The notes under the pieces were generated by a model. That model saw only the letters and a list, made by a program, of their open reading frames with translations, had not been told where the DNA came from and did no database searches. A DNA stretch of 64,000 bases from DAOUKH01 sp964291475 (GTDB lineage: Bacteria > Chloroflexota > Dehalococcoidia > SHYB01), in contig OZ220058.1 of assembly GCA_964291475.2 (NCBI GenBank), positions 33,310 to 97,309 on the forward strand, given 5' to 3'. This document shows positions 1 through 8,186 of the stretch, piece after piece. Position 1 is the stretch's first letter; every line of letters begins with the position of its first letter. The translations under genes were made by a program, and so were the position numbers.

Positions 1-739
1 CCGCGGCGGTGACGAAGACGAAGGCGAAGGGAAGCGCGCTGAACTTGCTCGCCAGCGCCATGCCGAAGAAGAGCGCGGCGATAGCGAAGCGCTTGTACGT
101 TCCCCGCCGCTCGCCGGGGGACAGGGCGGCCTTGCTGAGGAAGTAGAGGCCGCCCATGATGAACGTGCCCAGCATCAGGTCGCTGACGAAGAAGTGGCTC
201 TGCTGGATGTGGAGGACGGCCAGCCCGATCATGGTGGCGGCGAGCAGGCCCTCCCAGCGTCCGAAGAGCCGCCGTCCGATGAGGTAGACGAGGACGACGG
301 TGAGCGTGTCGAGGAGCGCGGAGACGACACGGCCCGCTTGCGCGAGCTCGATCAGCGGGGGATTCTCGAAGACGGGCGGGGCGAGATAGCCGGCGGCCTT
401 GAGGAGGTAGAGCGGGAGCGAGCCGTAGGGGAACCAGCCGGGGTTCCACGCGCTCTCAACGGAAAAGAGCGAGCCGAGGTCCCCGAAGGGGAAGGTCATC
501 TCGCTGACCCGCAGGAGGATGGCGCGCTCGTCGGGGTGATAGAGGCCGCCGTCGTCCCAGTCCAAGCCCCACAAGCGGAAGAAGAGGGAGAGGCCGACGA
601 GGAGGGCGAGGAGGATGAGATCGAGCCGCGCGGCGCAGGCCGCCACGGCCCGCCGCAGGGGGTCCGACTCCGGGTCCTGTCCCTGTTCGGGGGCCTGCCC
701 CGCCGGACCGGGAGTGGACGATGAGGGCTGCGATTTCAT
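1..739 (-). CDS. Glycosyltransferase family 39 (PMT/ArnT-like) membrane protein, partial
   Basis: The frame is open from the ATG at 739 to the window edge, so only the N-terminal 246 residues are present. A hydrophilic head of about 30 residues is followed by a hydrophobic segment (LILLALLVGLSLFFRLWGL). Next comes a lumenal stretch with the acidic GWDDG/YHPDER-type motif typical of GT-C polyprenyl-phosphate-sugar glycosyltransferases, then further membrane helices separated by short basic loops. Family members transfer sugars from lipid-linked donors at the outer face of the cytoplasmic membrane. The GT-C/GT39 class is well supported; donor and acceptor are unknown. A TAGAAT box lies about 11 nt upstream of the ATG with almost no room for a leader, so the transcript may be nearly leaderless. 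Confidence 0.8.
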   Translation of the reverse strand, partial: MKSQPSSSTPGPAGQAPEQGQDPESDPLRRAVAACAARLDLILLALLVGLSLFFRLWGLDWDDGGLYHPDERAILLRVSEMTFPFGDLGSLFSVESAWNPGWFPYGSLPLYLLKAAGYLAPPVFENPPLIELAQAGRVVSALLDTLTVVLVYLIGRRLFGRWEGLLAATMIGLAVLHIQQSHFFVSDLMLGTFIMGGLYFLSKAALSPGERRGTYKRFAIAALFFGMALASKFSALPFAFVFVTAA

Positions 740-843
740 ACCCACGGTATTCTACAGTGCGTTCCGGAGGCGCTTCTGGGATTTCCGGGGGCGCGGAGTG
801 GGGCAATGCACGCTGGCAGCCGGCAGCGCAGCCCGCTCTACAC

Positions 844-882
844 CGCGTTGACACCCCCACCGGGGCACGGCTAGGCTCGCCG
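844..882 (+). promoter_or_regulatory. Probable promoter (TTGACA, 18-bp spacer, TAGGCT)
   Basis: A consensus -35 TTGACA lies at 848-853 and a weaker -10 TAGGCT at 872-877, upstream of the gene starting at 920. The -35 sits inside the recurrent string CGCGTTGACA that recurs near other promoters in this window. An imperfect copy of this roughly 40-bp block lies just after the gene, at about 2005-2044. Confidence 0.5.
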
Positions 883-919
883 AGCGTCGAGCCGTGATGG
901 CGCCTGGACTGGTGAGCTC

Positions 920-2014
920 ATGAAGATTGAGATCGGAGAATCCCTTTGCTATTCGTATTTGCGGCACGTCAAGCGGTGCTGGCTGGTGCAGGCGAATTGG
1001 AAGACCTCCGAGCATTGGCAGCAATCCGGTACGGATTTGGATGATCTGTTCGAGTCGATGCGGGAGCGGTTCGATCCAGAAGGGAGCGTGTTCAAGCAGA
1101 CCAAGGATGCAGCACAGTTCCTAAAGCAAGGGGAAATCGACGTCGTGGGCGTGGATCAGGACGGGAGCGTCCATGCAATGGAAATCGCTTTCCATGAAAA
1201 CGGCTTGAATTACGGCGGCGGGGTAGACACCAGAGTCCTGAAGAAGCTACTGCGGGCGGTACTGATTCTGAAAGCGTACCTCCCGACCAGGAAATCGCAT
1301 CTCTATTTTGCTTCTCCGAGGGTGCATCCGGCGGCACAGGAACCGTTGGAGGCTGCTTTTGCGCAGTTGGAGCGCACGTATCCAGAAATCGAGTGGCATT
1401 TGCTGACAAACGACGCCTTTGCAGAGAAGATCGTCCGCCCTACGCTCGAAAAGACCAGTTCGGTTGCAGATACCTCGGAGTTGTTTGCACGGGCGGCGAA
1501 GCTGTTGGAGTTGTCGGGGTTCGTTGAACAGGGCACGCCGAAAGGGGTTCAGCGGCGCCACAGCAGCCGGCCAATCCGTCGGGAGGGGGCCGGGGAGGGC
1601 AGCCCTAAAGGGTTCCAGGACCTTGTGCAAGCCCTAGCGAGGACGCTCCTGGAGGAGCATCCGACGCTTTTGGACGACCGCGATCTACGCAATTTGATGG
1701 ACTCGAACTACTGCAAGGGTGAGCTCGGGCTTCAGATTGCCAATTTCCCACTTCTGCGAAGACGGTCCGATGGAATGGATATCTCCGGCCACGCCAGGTT
1801 CTACAAGAGACCGTACGCAGGCGAGTACTATCTGTGTAGTCAATTCTGGAAGGACTTCCACCCCCACAATGCGGAACGCTTCTCGAAGTATGTGGATGAC
1901 CTTATCGCCCGCCGGCAGGGGCATCCAGGCTGCGGGGCGCTGGAAGGGCACAGAGCAGCGCTTCAGAGATACGTGGAGAGGGCCGCCGGCTCCAGGCCTT
2001 CACCCCCGCGTTGA
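920..2014 (+). CDS. Hypothetical protein with possible PD-(D/E)XK nuclease-like N-terminal domain
   Basis: This 364-residue protein matches no family I can name with confidence. Residues 72-90 read E-I-D-V-V-G, then a short turn, then H-A-M-E-I-A. That acidic beta-hairpin layout (D74, E88) is what a restriction-like PD-(D/E)XK core looks like, but the call rests on this motif alone. A basic, Gly/Ser-rich linker at about 210-235 separates it from a C-terminal half rich in aromatic and charged residues. There is no signal peptide or membrane segment. Base composition is visibly less GC-rich than in the neighbouring housekeeping genes. Together with the imperfect 40-bp direct repeats on both sides (844-882 and 2005-2044), this fits a transferred cargo gene. 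ATG chosen, with GGTGAG just upstream. Confidence 0.55.
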   Translation: MKIEIGESLCYSYLRHVKRCWLVQANWKTSEHWQQSGTDLDDLFESMRERFDPEGSVFKQTKDAAQFLKQGEIDVVGVDQDGSVHAMEIAFHENGLNYGGGVDTRVLKKLLRAVLILKAYLPTRKSHLYFASPRVHPAAQEPLEAAFAQLERTYPEIEWHLLTNDAFAEKIVRPTLEKTSSVADTSELFARAAKLLELSGFVEQGTPKGVQRRHSSRPIRREGAGEGSPKGFQDLVQALARTLLEEHPTLLDDRDLRNLMDSNYCKGELGLQIANFPLLRRRSDGMDISGHARFYKRPYAGEYYLCSQFWKDFHPHNAERFSKYVDDLIARRQGHPGCGALEGHRAALQRYVERAAGSRPSPPR

Positions 2015-2339
2015 CACCTCCGCCACGCCCCGGCCTGGCTCAGCCTCCACGAGGCCGCTCTGGGGATGGGGACGGGCGGTTCGCGAATCGCCCCTGCAGG
2101 GACGATCCCCTGTCGGCGTCGCGGGTTGCGCAAAGGTCTCCGTGGGGGGAAGAGGGAAGACCTTCCGGCGCCCCGCCCGCGCGCCGCGAGGCGCGCGCCC
2201 TCTCTCAAATCTCCCCCAGAGGGGGAGAGGATTAAGACGCGCCTCGCGGCGCGCCCGCCCTCAGTCCCTCCCAGAGGGAGGGAGGTTTAAGGTGGCGCCC
2301 CTACGGGGGTAAGGTTGGCTTGATGGGGAGCAGCGGCTA
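2015..2339. repeat. Intergenic dispersed repeats (palindromic units)
   Basis: No gene is visible in these 325 bp. The segment holds a copy of the near-palindrome GGGCGGTTCGCGAATCGCCC (2074-2093). It also holds a purine/pyrimidine-rich inverted unit beginning CCCTCTCTCAAATC with a following GGGGGAGAGG arm (2198-2230), and a shorter CCCTCCCAGAGGGAGGG palindrome (about 2263-2285). The same units recur near 9.4, 14.4, 21.2, 50.6-51.3, 57.0 and 61.4 kb. Confidence 0.7.
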
Positions 2340-2837
2340 ATGACCAACCCGCCGGATGACCGGATCCGCTACGCCGTGGACGTCGAGATCGACGGGGCGG
2401 GGGAAGGCGCCGTCGACGCGCCTTGGGTGCGGCGGGTGGTGGAGGCGGCGCTGGCGGCCGAGGAGGTCGCCGAGGGGTCGGCGGTGGACGTGTGGATTAC
2501 GGGCGACGAGGAGGTCCACGCGCTGAACCGCGAGCACCGCGGGGTCGACCGGCCCACGGACGTGCTCTCCTTCGCCTTTCAGGAGACGGAATCGTTTCCT
2601 ACCGCGCCGGACGAGGCGCCAAGTCTGGGGCAGGTGGTGCTATCATTCCCGCGGGCCGTGAGCCAAGCGCGCGAGTACGGCCACGCCGCCGAGTTGGAAG
2701 TAGCTTTCCTCCTTGTCCACGGCGTGCTTCACCTGCTCGGCTACGACCACGGCGGCCCCGGCGAGGAGCGGCGCATGTTCGGCAGGCAGGACGCGATCTT
2801 GACCGGCCTCGGGCTCGCCGTCCCCGGCGGGCGCTAG
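2340..2837 (+). CDS. ybeY: Endoribonuclease / 16S rRNA maturation factor YbeY
   Basis: YbeY is a zinc metalloprotein needed for 16S rRNA 3'-end processing and late ribosome quality control in the cytoplasm. The 165-residue length is usual. The hallmark zinc motif H-G-x-L-H-L-x-G-Y-D-H is intact, with H127, H131 and H137 as ligands. The conserved R-x-T-DVLSF segment (RPTDVLSFAF) is also present at about 70-79. The gene starts after a repeat-filled spacer and is followed 27 bp later by dnaX on the same strand, so it probably opens the ybeY-dnaX-ybaB-recR operon. A GGGGAG-type Shine-Dalgarno sequence lies about 10 nt before the ATG. Confidence 0.95.
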   Translation: MTNPPDDRIRYAVDVEIDGAGEGAVDAPWVRRVVEAALAAEEVAEGSAVDVWITGDEEVHALNREHRGVDRPTDVLSFAFQETESFPTAPDEAPSLGQVVLSFPRAVSQAREYGHAAELEVAFLLVHGVLHLLGYDHGGPGEERRMFGRQDAILTGLGLAVPGGR

Positions 2838-2864
2838 CGCCCCGGACCCCAACAACGTGAGCCC

Positions 2865-4550
2865 ATGACGGACCAAGTCTTCTACCGCAAGTGGCGACCC
2901 CAGGCCTTCTCCGAGGTCGTGGGACAGGAGCACGTGACGACGACGCTGCTCAACGCGCTGGGCTCGGAGCGCGTCGCCCACGCCTATCTGTTCTGCGGGC
3001 CGCGGGGCACGGGGAAGACGAGCATGGGGCGCATCCTGGCCAAGGCGGTCAACTGCCTGCGCAACGGCAAGGGCGAGCCCTGCAACGACTGCACCATGTG
3101 CTCGGATATCGCGCAGGGCCGGGCGCTCGACCTCATCGAGATCGACGCCGCCAGCAACCGGGGCATCGACGAGATCCGGAGCCTGCGCGAGAAGGTGGGC
3201 TTCGCCCCGAACACGGCGCGGCGCAAGGTCTACATCATCGACGAGGTCCACATGCTGACGGCCCCGGCGTTCAACGCGCTGTTGAAGACGCTGGAGGAGC
3301 CGCCGCCGCACACCATCATCGTCCTGGCGACGACGGAGTCGCACAAGCTGCCGGCGACGATCATCTCGCGCTGCCAGCGCTTCGACCTGCGCCGCATCTC
3401 GCGCGCGGACGTGGTGCGCCGACTCGCCCAGATCTGCGAGTCTGAGGGCGCGGAGGCGACCGAGGGGGCGCTGGGCCTGGTGGCCCGCTCCGCCGGCGGG
3501 TCGCTCCGCGACGCCGAGAACATCCTCGAACAACTCGTGGTCGGCGTGGGCGGCACGATCGACGAAGAGGCGGTGCGCGCCGCGCTCGGCATCGGCGGGC
3601 GCGAGCAGATGCGTGCGCTGGCCCATGCCGCGATCGAACGCGACCTTGGGAAGGGGCTCGCCGCCCTCGAAGAGGTCGCGGGCGGTGGATTCGACCTCGG
3701 CCAGTTCCACCGCGAGCTGCTCACCTACCTGCGCGGGCTTATGCTGCTGAAGGCCGAGGCCGCCTCCGTCGACGACCTCTCCGCCGAGGAGCAGGAGGAG
3801 GCGAAGGGGCTGCTCGGAACCGCCGGCCTCGACCGGATCGTGGCCGTCCTGCGGGCCTTCGGCGCGGCCGACCTCAAGGACGCCGCGGCCCTGACCCTTC
3901 CCCTGGAGCTTGCCCTGGTAGAGACGGTAACGGGCCCAGCAGCACCCGTGGCAGCGCCCGCCCCACCGGAGCGGGCCGCTCCACCGCCGCAGCCCACCCG
4001 TCCCGCACCGAGACCGGCTGCGCCCGCGGCAAGGACACCCACCCCGGCGCCGTCTAATGGGACGGAGGCAAGGCCGGCTCCGGCGCGGCGGCCTCCTGCG
4101 CAGCCGCGAGCGCCCGCGCCGCCACCGGCGCCGGCCTCCGACCCGGGCAGCGACCCGGCGCGCCTCGCCACGCTGGAGCGGCGCTGGCGGGACGTAGTGG
4201 CGGCTTCAAAGGGGGCGGGACGGATCAAGATCGACGCGGTGCTACGGAGCGGGTCGAAGCCGCTGTCCGTCGAGGACGGGGTCGTCGTCATCGGCTTCAC
4301 GCACCAAAAGTTCGTGGAGATGTTCAAGGAAGAGCTGGACAATCCCGCCAGCCGCAAGGCGCTGGAAGACGCGCTCGCCGGCGTGCTGGGAAGCCGCCAT
4401 TCGGTACAATGCGTCTTGCAGTCGCAGCCGCCGAAGGCGACGGGCGGCCACCTGATTCGAGCCGCCCAGGAAGCCGGCGCGCGGTTGGTCGACGGGCCCG
4501 CGACGCCGGGCTCCACGGCGGAAGGAGAGCAAGCGCCCCATGATGAATAA
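2865..4550 (+). CDS. dnaX: DNA polymerase III subunit gamma/tau
   Basis: This is the ATPase of the clamp loader, which opens the beta clamp and couples polymerases at the replication fork. The N-terminal AAA+ module has Walker A GPRGTGKTS at 45-53, a four-cysteine zinc module (C64, C73, C76, C79), Walker B DEVH at 126-129, and an SRC motif near 170. A long Pro/Ala-rich linker (roughly residues 355-440) leads to a folded C-terminal domain, as expected for a tau-type protein. The length of 561 residues is normal. I see no obvious slippery A-run that would support a programmed gamma frameshift. The 3' end overlaps ybaB by 11 bp, so the two are translationally coupled. Confidence 0.96.
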   Translation: MTDQVFYRKWRPQAFSEVVGQEHVTTTLLNALGSERVAHAYLFCGPRGTGKTSMGRILAKAVNCLRNGKGEPCNDCTMCSDIAQGRALDLIEIDAASNRGIDEIRSLREKVGFAPNTARRKVYIIDEVHMLTAPAFNALLKTLEEPPPHTIIVLATTESHKLPATIISRCQRFDLRRISRADVVRRLAQICESEGAEATEGALGLVARSAGGSLRDAENILEQLVVGVGGTIDEEAVRAALGIGGREQMRALAHAAIERDLGKGLAALEEVAGGGFDLGQFHRELLTYLRGLMLLKAEAASVDDLSAEEQEEAKGLLGTAGLDRIVAVLRAFGAADLKDAAALTLPLELALVETVTGPAAPVAAPAPPERAAPPPQPTRPAPRPAAPAARTPTPAPSNGTEARPAPARRPPAQPRAPAPPPAPASDPGSDPARLATLERRWRDVVAASKGAGRIKIDAVLRSGSKPLSVEDGVVVIGFTHQKFVEMFKEELDNPASRKALEDALAGVLGSRHSVQCVLQSQPPKATGGHLIRAAQEAGARLVDGPATPGSTAEGEQAPHDE

Positions 4551-4848
4551 GAACCTGATGAAGCAGGCCCAGCAGCTTCAGCAACGCATCGCCAAGGCGC
4601 AGCAGGAGATCGGGTCGCTGACCTCCGAGGGGAGTGCCGGCGGGGGCGTCGTCACCGTCGTGGTCACCGGCGACCAGCGCGTGCTCTCGCTCAAGATCGA
4701 CCCGGAGGCCGTCAGCCCCGACGACGTGGAGATGCTCGAAGACCTGGTGATCGCGGCCCTGAACGAGGGCCTGGACAAGTCGCGGGAGGCCGCGTCGGCG
4801 CATCTCTCCAAGGCCACCGGCGGGCTCAACATTCCGGGGCTCACCTAG
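4540..4848 (+). CDS. YbaB/EbfC family nucleoid-associated protein
   Basis: This 102-residue member of the YbaB/EbfC family is a small dimeric DNA-binding, nucleoid-associated protein. The N-terminal helix (MKQAQQLQQRIAKAQQEI) is followed by the conserved Gly-rich beta region ending in VTGDQRVLSLKIDPE and by the C-terminal helix with NEGLDKS. The position between dnaX (11-bp overlap) and recR (12-bp gap) is the classic bacterial dnaX-ybaB-recR arrangement. That synteny supports a link to recombination or replication upkeep. The second Met is an alternative start, but the first matches family length. Confidence 0.93.
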   Translation: MMNKNLMKQAQQLQQRIAKAQQEIGSLTSEGSAGGGVVTVVVTGDQRVLSLKIDPEAVSPDDVEMLEDLVIAALNEGLDKSREAASAHLSKATGGLNIPGLT

Positions 4849-4860
4849 CGCCCGGCTCAC

Positions 4861-5469
4861 ATGGACTTCCTGCCCGCCGCCGCGCCCATCGTCCGGCTCG
4901 TCGAAGAGCTGGGGAAGCTGCCGAGCGTCGGGCCCAAGACGGCGCAGCGCCTCGCCTATCACCTGATCCGCGCGCCCAAGGAGGAGGCCCGCGCCCTCTC
5001 CGCGGCGATCGCGGCGGTCGTCGACCAGATCGTGTTCTGCACCGAGTGCCAGAACATCACCGACGTTGACCCGTGCTCGATTTGCACCGACCCGGGGCGC
5101 AGCGACGGCGTCATCTGCGTCGTCGAGCAGCCGCTGGACATTCTGGCGCTGGAGAAGACGTCGGCCTTTCGTGGCCGCTACCACGTGCTGCACGGGGCGA
5201 TCTCGCCGCTCAACGGCGTCGGACCACGCGATCTGAAGCTCGACGAGCTCGTCGCCCGCGTCGAGGCCGGGGAGGTCTCGGAGATCATCCTGGCGACGAA
5301 CCCGAACCTGGAGGGGGAGGCGACGGCGACGTACGTCCAGCGCCAGCTTCAGGGGAGGCCGCTGAAGATCACGCGGCTCGCCCGCGGCCTGCCTTCGGGG
5401 GCGGACCTGGAGTACGCCGACGAGGTCACCCTCTCGCGCGCCCTTGAGGGGCGGCAGGAGATGGGTTAG
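4861..5469 (+). CDS. recR: Recombination mediator protein RecR
   Basis: RecR works with RecO and RecF to load RecA on SSB-coated gapped DNA. The 202-residue protein shows an N-terminal helix-hairpin-helix (LGKLPSVGPKTAQRLAYHL), a four-cysteine zinc finger (C60, C63, C72, C75) and a Toprim domain beginning at VICVVEQPLDILALE. The later conserved ATNPNLEGEATA and LARGLPSGADLEYAD segments are also present. It is the last gene of the ybeY-dnaX-ybaB-recR block. recO is encoded separately at 10080, so both RecOR partners are in this window. Confidence 0.96.
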   Translation: MDFLPAAAPIVRLVEELGKLPSVGPKTAQRLAYHLIRAPKEEARALSAAIAAVVDQIVFCTECQNITDVDPCSICTDPGRSDGVICVVEQPLDILALEKTSAFRGRYHVLHGAISPLNGVGPRDLKLDELVARVEAGEVSEIILATNPNLEGEATATYVQRQLQGRPLKITRLARGLPSGADLEYADEVTLSRALEGRQEMG

Positions 5470-5549
5470 CCGCCGCTGGCGGAGACCTCGCGAAATTCGG
5501 ACTGGATGGCGCGAGGAGGGGTGGACTTCGATAGCCCCGGCGGCTGTGC

Positions 5550-5596
5550 GGGGGCCCCTCATCTCAATCTTCTCCCGTGGGGAGAAGAGGCAAGAG
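5550..5596. repeat. Dispersed inverted-repeat unit (family A)
   Basis: This is one copy of a unit that begins CCCCTCATCTCAATC and continues into CTTCTCCCGTGGGGAGAAG, a perfect self-complementary hairpin core. The same unit, in either orientation, appears at about 9370, 14284, 50690, 51050, 51250 and 57020. Here it separates the end of recR from the end of the convergent flavin oxidoreductase gene. Confidence 0.7.
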
Positions 5597-5643
5597 CCCG
5601 GCCCTCCGATGCTTGACCTGCGTGCAGGTTTCGTAACGATGTC

Positions 5644-6708
5644 CTACCGGAACTCGGGCATCACCTTTTCGGCGAAGAGCTCCATCGAGCGGCGGACGCG
5701 GTCGTAAGGCATGCCGCCGAAGCTGAAACCGATGAGGACGTTGCGGAAGCCCGACGCCTCCAGGTGGCGGACGCGCTCGACGCCGCGCTCGGGGTCGCCG
5801 TAGATGAAGGCGTTCCAGTAGCCGTCGTAGTCCTGGTAGCCCCGTCCGCCGGGGTGCCGGTAGTTCTCCCGGACGAGCGCCTGGAGGTCGGGCGGCCAGG
5901 TGTCGAGGTCGGTGGGGAAGTTCACCGAATCGATCGTTTCGCTGAAGTGGGCGACGACGGGCTTGGCCTCGGCGTAGGACTCCTCGTTGGTGGGCGCGAG
6001 GTAGGAGGTCTGCATCACGGCGGCGCGCTCGAGGGTTGCGTCGATGGCTGCGTCGCCGTGTCCGTGGGCCGCGGCGGCGGCGCGGTAACGCTCCTTGATC
6101 TCGGCGAAGTGCTTGCGCCCCCGGTAGGCGACGTAGAAGGGGAGGCCGAGCTTCGCGGCGAGGTCGATGGTCGGCTGCGAGCCGGTGGTGGCGACGTAGG
6201 CGCTGGGGTGGGGCTTGGTGCGGGGGCGGGGGCGAATCGAGGCCTTGGGGATGGTGAAGTGCCGCCCCTCGTAGGAGAACTCGTCCTGCGTCCAGGCGGC
6301 GAAGATGATCTCAAGGGCTTCGCGGAAGCGCTCCTCCGCCTCGCGCTGGTCGACGCCGTAGCCCATGAACTCGCGGGGGCCGTAGCCCTTGGCGAAGCCG
6401 ACGTCGAGGCGCCCTTCGCTCAGGATGTCGAGCATCGCGGTCTGCTCCGCGATGCGGACGGGGTGCGAGAGGGGCAGGACGTTGGCCGCCGTCCCTATGC
6501 GGATGCGTTTGGTGCGGGCGGCGACGTGGGTCGCGAGGAGCAGGGGGTCGGGGGTGATGCAGTAGTTGTGGAAGTGGTGCTCGGCCATCCAGACGGCGTC
6601 AAAGCCCAGCTCCTCGGCGTAGACCAGGAGGTCGGTCTCGTTGCGGTAAACCTCGGCGTCGGCATCGCCGTCCGGCGACTGGACAAGGGCGAAGACGATG
6701 AAGCGCAT
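5644..6708 (-). CDS. LLM class flavin-dependent oxidoreductase
   Basis: This 354-residue luciferase-like TIM-barrel protein belongs to a family whose members use FMN or F420 to oxidise or cleave organic substrates. Family signatures include WMAEHHFHNYC near the N-terminus, LSHPVRIAEQTAMLDILSEGRLDVGFAKGYGPREFMGYG in the middle, and a C-terminal helix with MPYDRVRRSMELFAEKVMPEF. The start was set at the ATG at 6708 because GGAAGG precedes it by a few bases and the protein begins with the strand MRFIVFALVQ. An upstream in-frame extension of 72 residues is Arg/Gly/Pro-rich and looks non-coding. It is transcribed divergently from the molybdopterin gene at 6923. The substrate is unknown. Confidence 0.9.
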   Translation of the reverse strand: MRFIVFALVQSPDGDADAEVYRNETDLLVYAEELGFDAVWMAEHHFHNYCITPDPLLLATHVAARTKRIRIGTAANVLPLSHPVRIAEQTAMLDILSEGRLDVGFAKGYGPREFMGYGVDQREAEERFREALEIIFAAWTQDEFSYEGRHFTIPKASIRPRPRTKPHPSAYVATTGSQPTIDLAAKLGLPFYVAYRGRKHFAEIKERYRAAAAAHGHGDAAIDATLERAAVMQTSYLAPTNEESYAEAKPVVAHFSETIDSVNFPTDLDTWPPDLQALVRENYRHPGGRGYQDYDGYWNAFIYGDPERGVERVRHLEASGFRNVLIGFSFGGMPYDRVRRSMELFAEKVMPEFR

Positions 6709-6922
6709 CACAAACCCTTCCCGGAAGCGTCCGAACCGTAGCACGCGGCGTATACACCAACAAGGCGCGGCCTTCCCCCGCTCCCTCCGACACCTCCTCG
6801 CGCAACCTCCGAGTTGCGGTGCGGAGACAGGCGGGGGCCGCGCCCCACAATCCCCAAAGCGCACGCCGGGCAATCGCCCGCCGCCGGCCCCATAATGGCG
6901 AGGTCGGGAGCTACGAAGCGAC

Positions 6923-7948
6923 ATGCGCTATCCGTGGGCGAACATTCTGATCGGCGTGGCGCTGACGGTCTCGGTCGTCACCGGCTTCCTGACGCTGACC
7001 AGCAACCACTCCCCCTTCCTGGGCGACATCCACGCCGCCTCCAGCCTCGCGGTCGTCGCGGTGTTCTGGTGGAAGGCGTGGAACATTGCCGGCGGGCTGC
7101 AGCAGTGGCGCCGGCGCCCAACCACAACGGTGGCCTCGGTGCTGCTCGCGATGGTGCTGATCGGGGTCGTCTTCAGCGGGGTCTACTGGAGCAACATCGG
7201 GCCGTTCAACTTCCTCGGTCTGAGCGGGATGACCTGGCACGGCGTCCTCGCCATTCCCGCCGTCTTCCTCGTGCTCGGGCACTTTCTCGGCCGCACCTAC
7301 TCGGCGCGCCCCCGGTACTGGGCCGAACGCCGCACCTTCCTGCGGACGGTTGCCGCAGCCCTGGGCGGGCTGGCGCTGTGGCGCATCGGCGAGGCCGCGG
7401 CGCCGTTGCTCAACCTTCAGGCCGCCGACCGGCGGTTCACCGGGTCGTACAACGCCGGCGACTTCACCGGCAACGACTTTCCCCGCGTCATCTGGCTTTC
7501 CGACAGCGCGCCGACGCTCGACGAGTCGGCGTGGCGGCTCCAACTCGAGGGGCACGTGGCGCGGCCCGTCGAGCTCGACTACGAGACCGCGCTGGGCTAC
7601 CGGGACGAGGTCGTGGCCACGATCGACTGCACCGGCGGGTGGCACTCGACGCAGGAGTGGCGCGGCGTCCGGCTCGGCCGCCTCTTCGACCGTGCGGGCC
7701 TGACGGACGAGGCCGCGAGCATCACGGTCCGCTCGGCGACGGGGTACTGGCGGCGGTTCAGCCTTGAAGAGGCGCAGGCCTACCTGCTGGCGACGCACGT
7801 CTCCGGCGAGCGGCTTTCGAGGGGGCACGGCTTTCCGGTGCGCTTAGTGGCCCCCGACAAGCGGGGCTATGATTGGGTGAAATGGGTAACGCACATCAAC
7901 GTCAACGACACGAGCAAGTGGTGGCAGCCGCCGCTCCCGCTGCAATGA
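6923..7948 (+). CDS. Membrane cytochrome-b-like / sulfite-oxidase-type molybdopterin oxidoreductase fusion
   Basis: This 341-residue protein has two parts. Residues 1-135 form about four transmembrane helices containing several histidines (HAAS, WHG, LGHF), like a small b-type cytochrome or ferric-reductase-like anchor. Residues 150-341 form a sulfite-oxidase-fold molybdopterin domain. C236 in the segment IDCTGGWHSTQEWRG is the expected molybdenum thiolate ligand, followed by the typical GYDWVKWV strand near the end. Family knowledge suggests an electron-transferring MsrP/YedYZ-like enzyme with haem and molybdenum modules on a single chain; here both modules are fused. Substrate and physiological partner are unknown. 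Its stop overlaps a possible 49-codon ORF (ATGA at 7945). Confidence 0.85.
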   Translation: MRYPWANILIGVALTVSVVTGFLTLTSNHSPFLGDIHAASSLAVVAVFWWKAWNIAGGLQQWRRRPTTTVASVLLAMVLIGVVFSGVYWSNIGPFNFLGLSGMTWHGVLAIPAVFLVLGHFLGRTYSARPRYWAERRTFLRTVAAALGGLALWRIGEAAAPLLNLQAADRRFTGSYNAGDFTGNDFPRVIWLSDSAPTLDESAWRLQLEGHVARPVELDYETALGYRDEVVATIDCTGGWHSTQEWRGVRLGRLFDRAGLTDEAASITVRSATGYWRRFSLEEAQAYLLATHVSGERLSRGHGFPVRLVAPDKRGYDWVKWVTHINVNDTSKWWQPPLPLQ

Positions 7949-8094
7949 GCGGGCGCCGCGCGACCGTTTGGACTCTGGTCTGGCGGTGGGCGGTGCAGGC
8001 CGCGCACTGGCTCAACGGCAGCGCCCACGCGCGGCCCGTCGAGCCGCTCTCCCGCTGCGCCTACGACCAAATGATGGTCGTCATGGCGAAGTGA
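7945..8094 (+). CDS. Possible small hypothetical protein
   Basis: This 49-codon frame starts at an ATG overlapping the TGA of the upstream molybdopterin gene (ATGA), a common translational-coupling arrangement. It encodes a Trp-rich segment (TVWTLVWRWAVQAAHWLNG) and has no recognisable domain. The only support is the coupling and the absence of anything else in this gap. The frame stays open for 23 further codons after its TGA, ending at a TAG at 8164-8166, but nothing suggests recoding here. Confidence 0.3.
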   Translation: MSGRRATVWTLVWRWAVQAAHWLNGSAHARPVEPLSRCAYDQMMVVMAK

Positions 8095-8186
8095 GACGAC
8101 GAAAGCGTCGCCGTCGGCGGCATCTACGAAGCGGCGGGCCGCAGGCCCAAGGGCCCCGGCCTCTAGGCTAGGCGCGGCGCGTCGGG

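Noticed and set aside
2865..4550. Programmed frameshift in dnaX producing gamma
   Set aside because: No A-rich slippery heptamer with a following stem was found.
8092..8166. Open frame continuing past the TGA at 8092, as a third selenoprotein
   Set aside because: No Cys or redox motif surrounds the TGA, the upstream ORF is itself doubtful, and the nearby hairpin is too close to the UGA.
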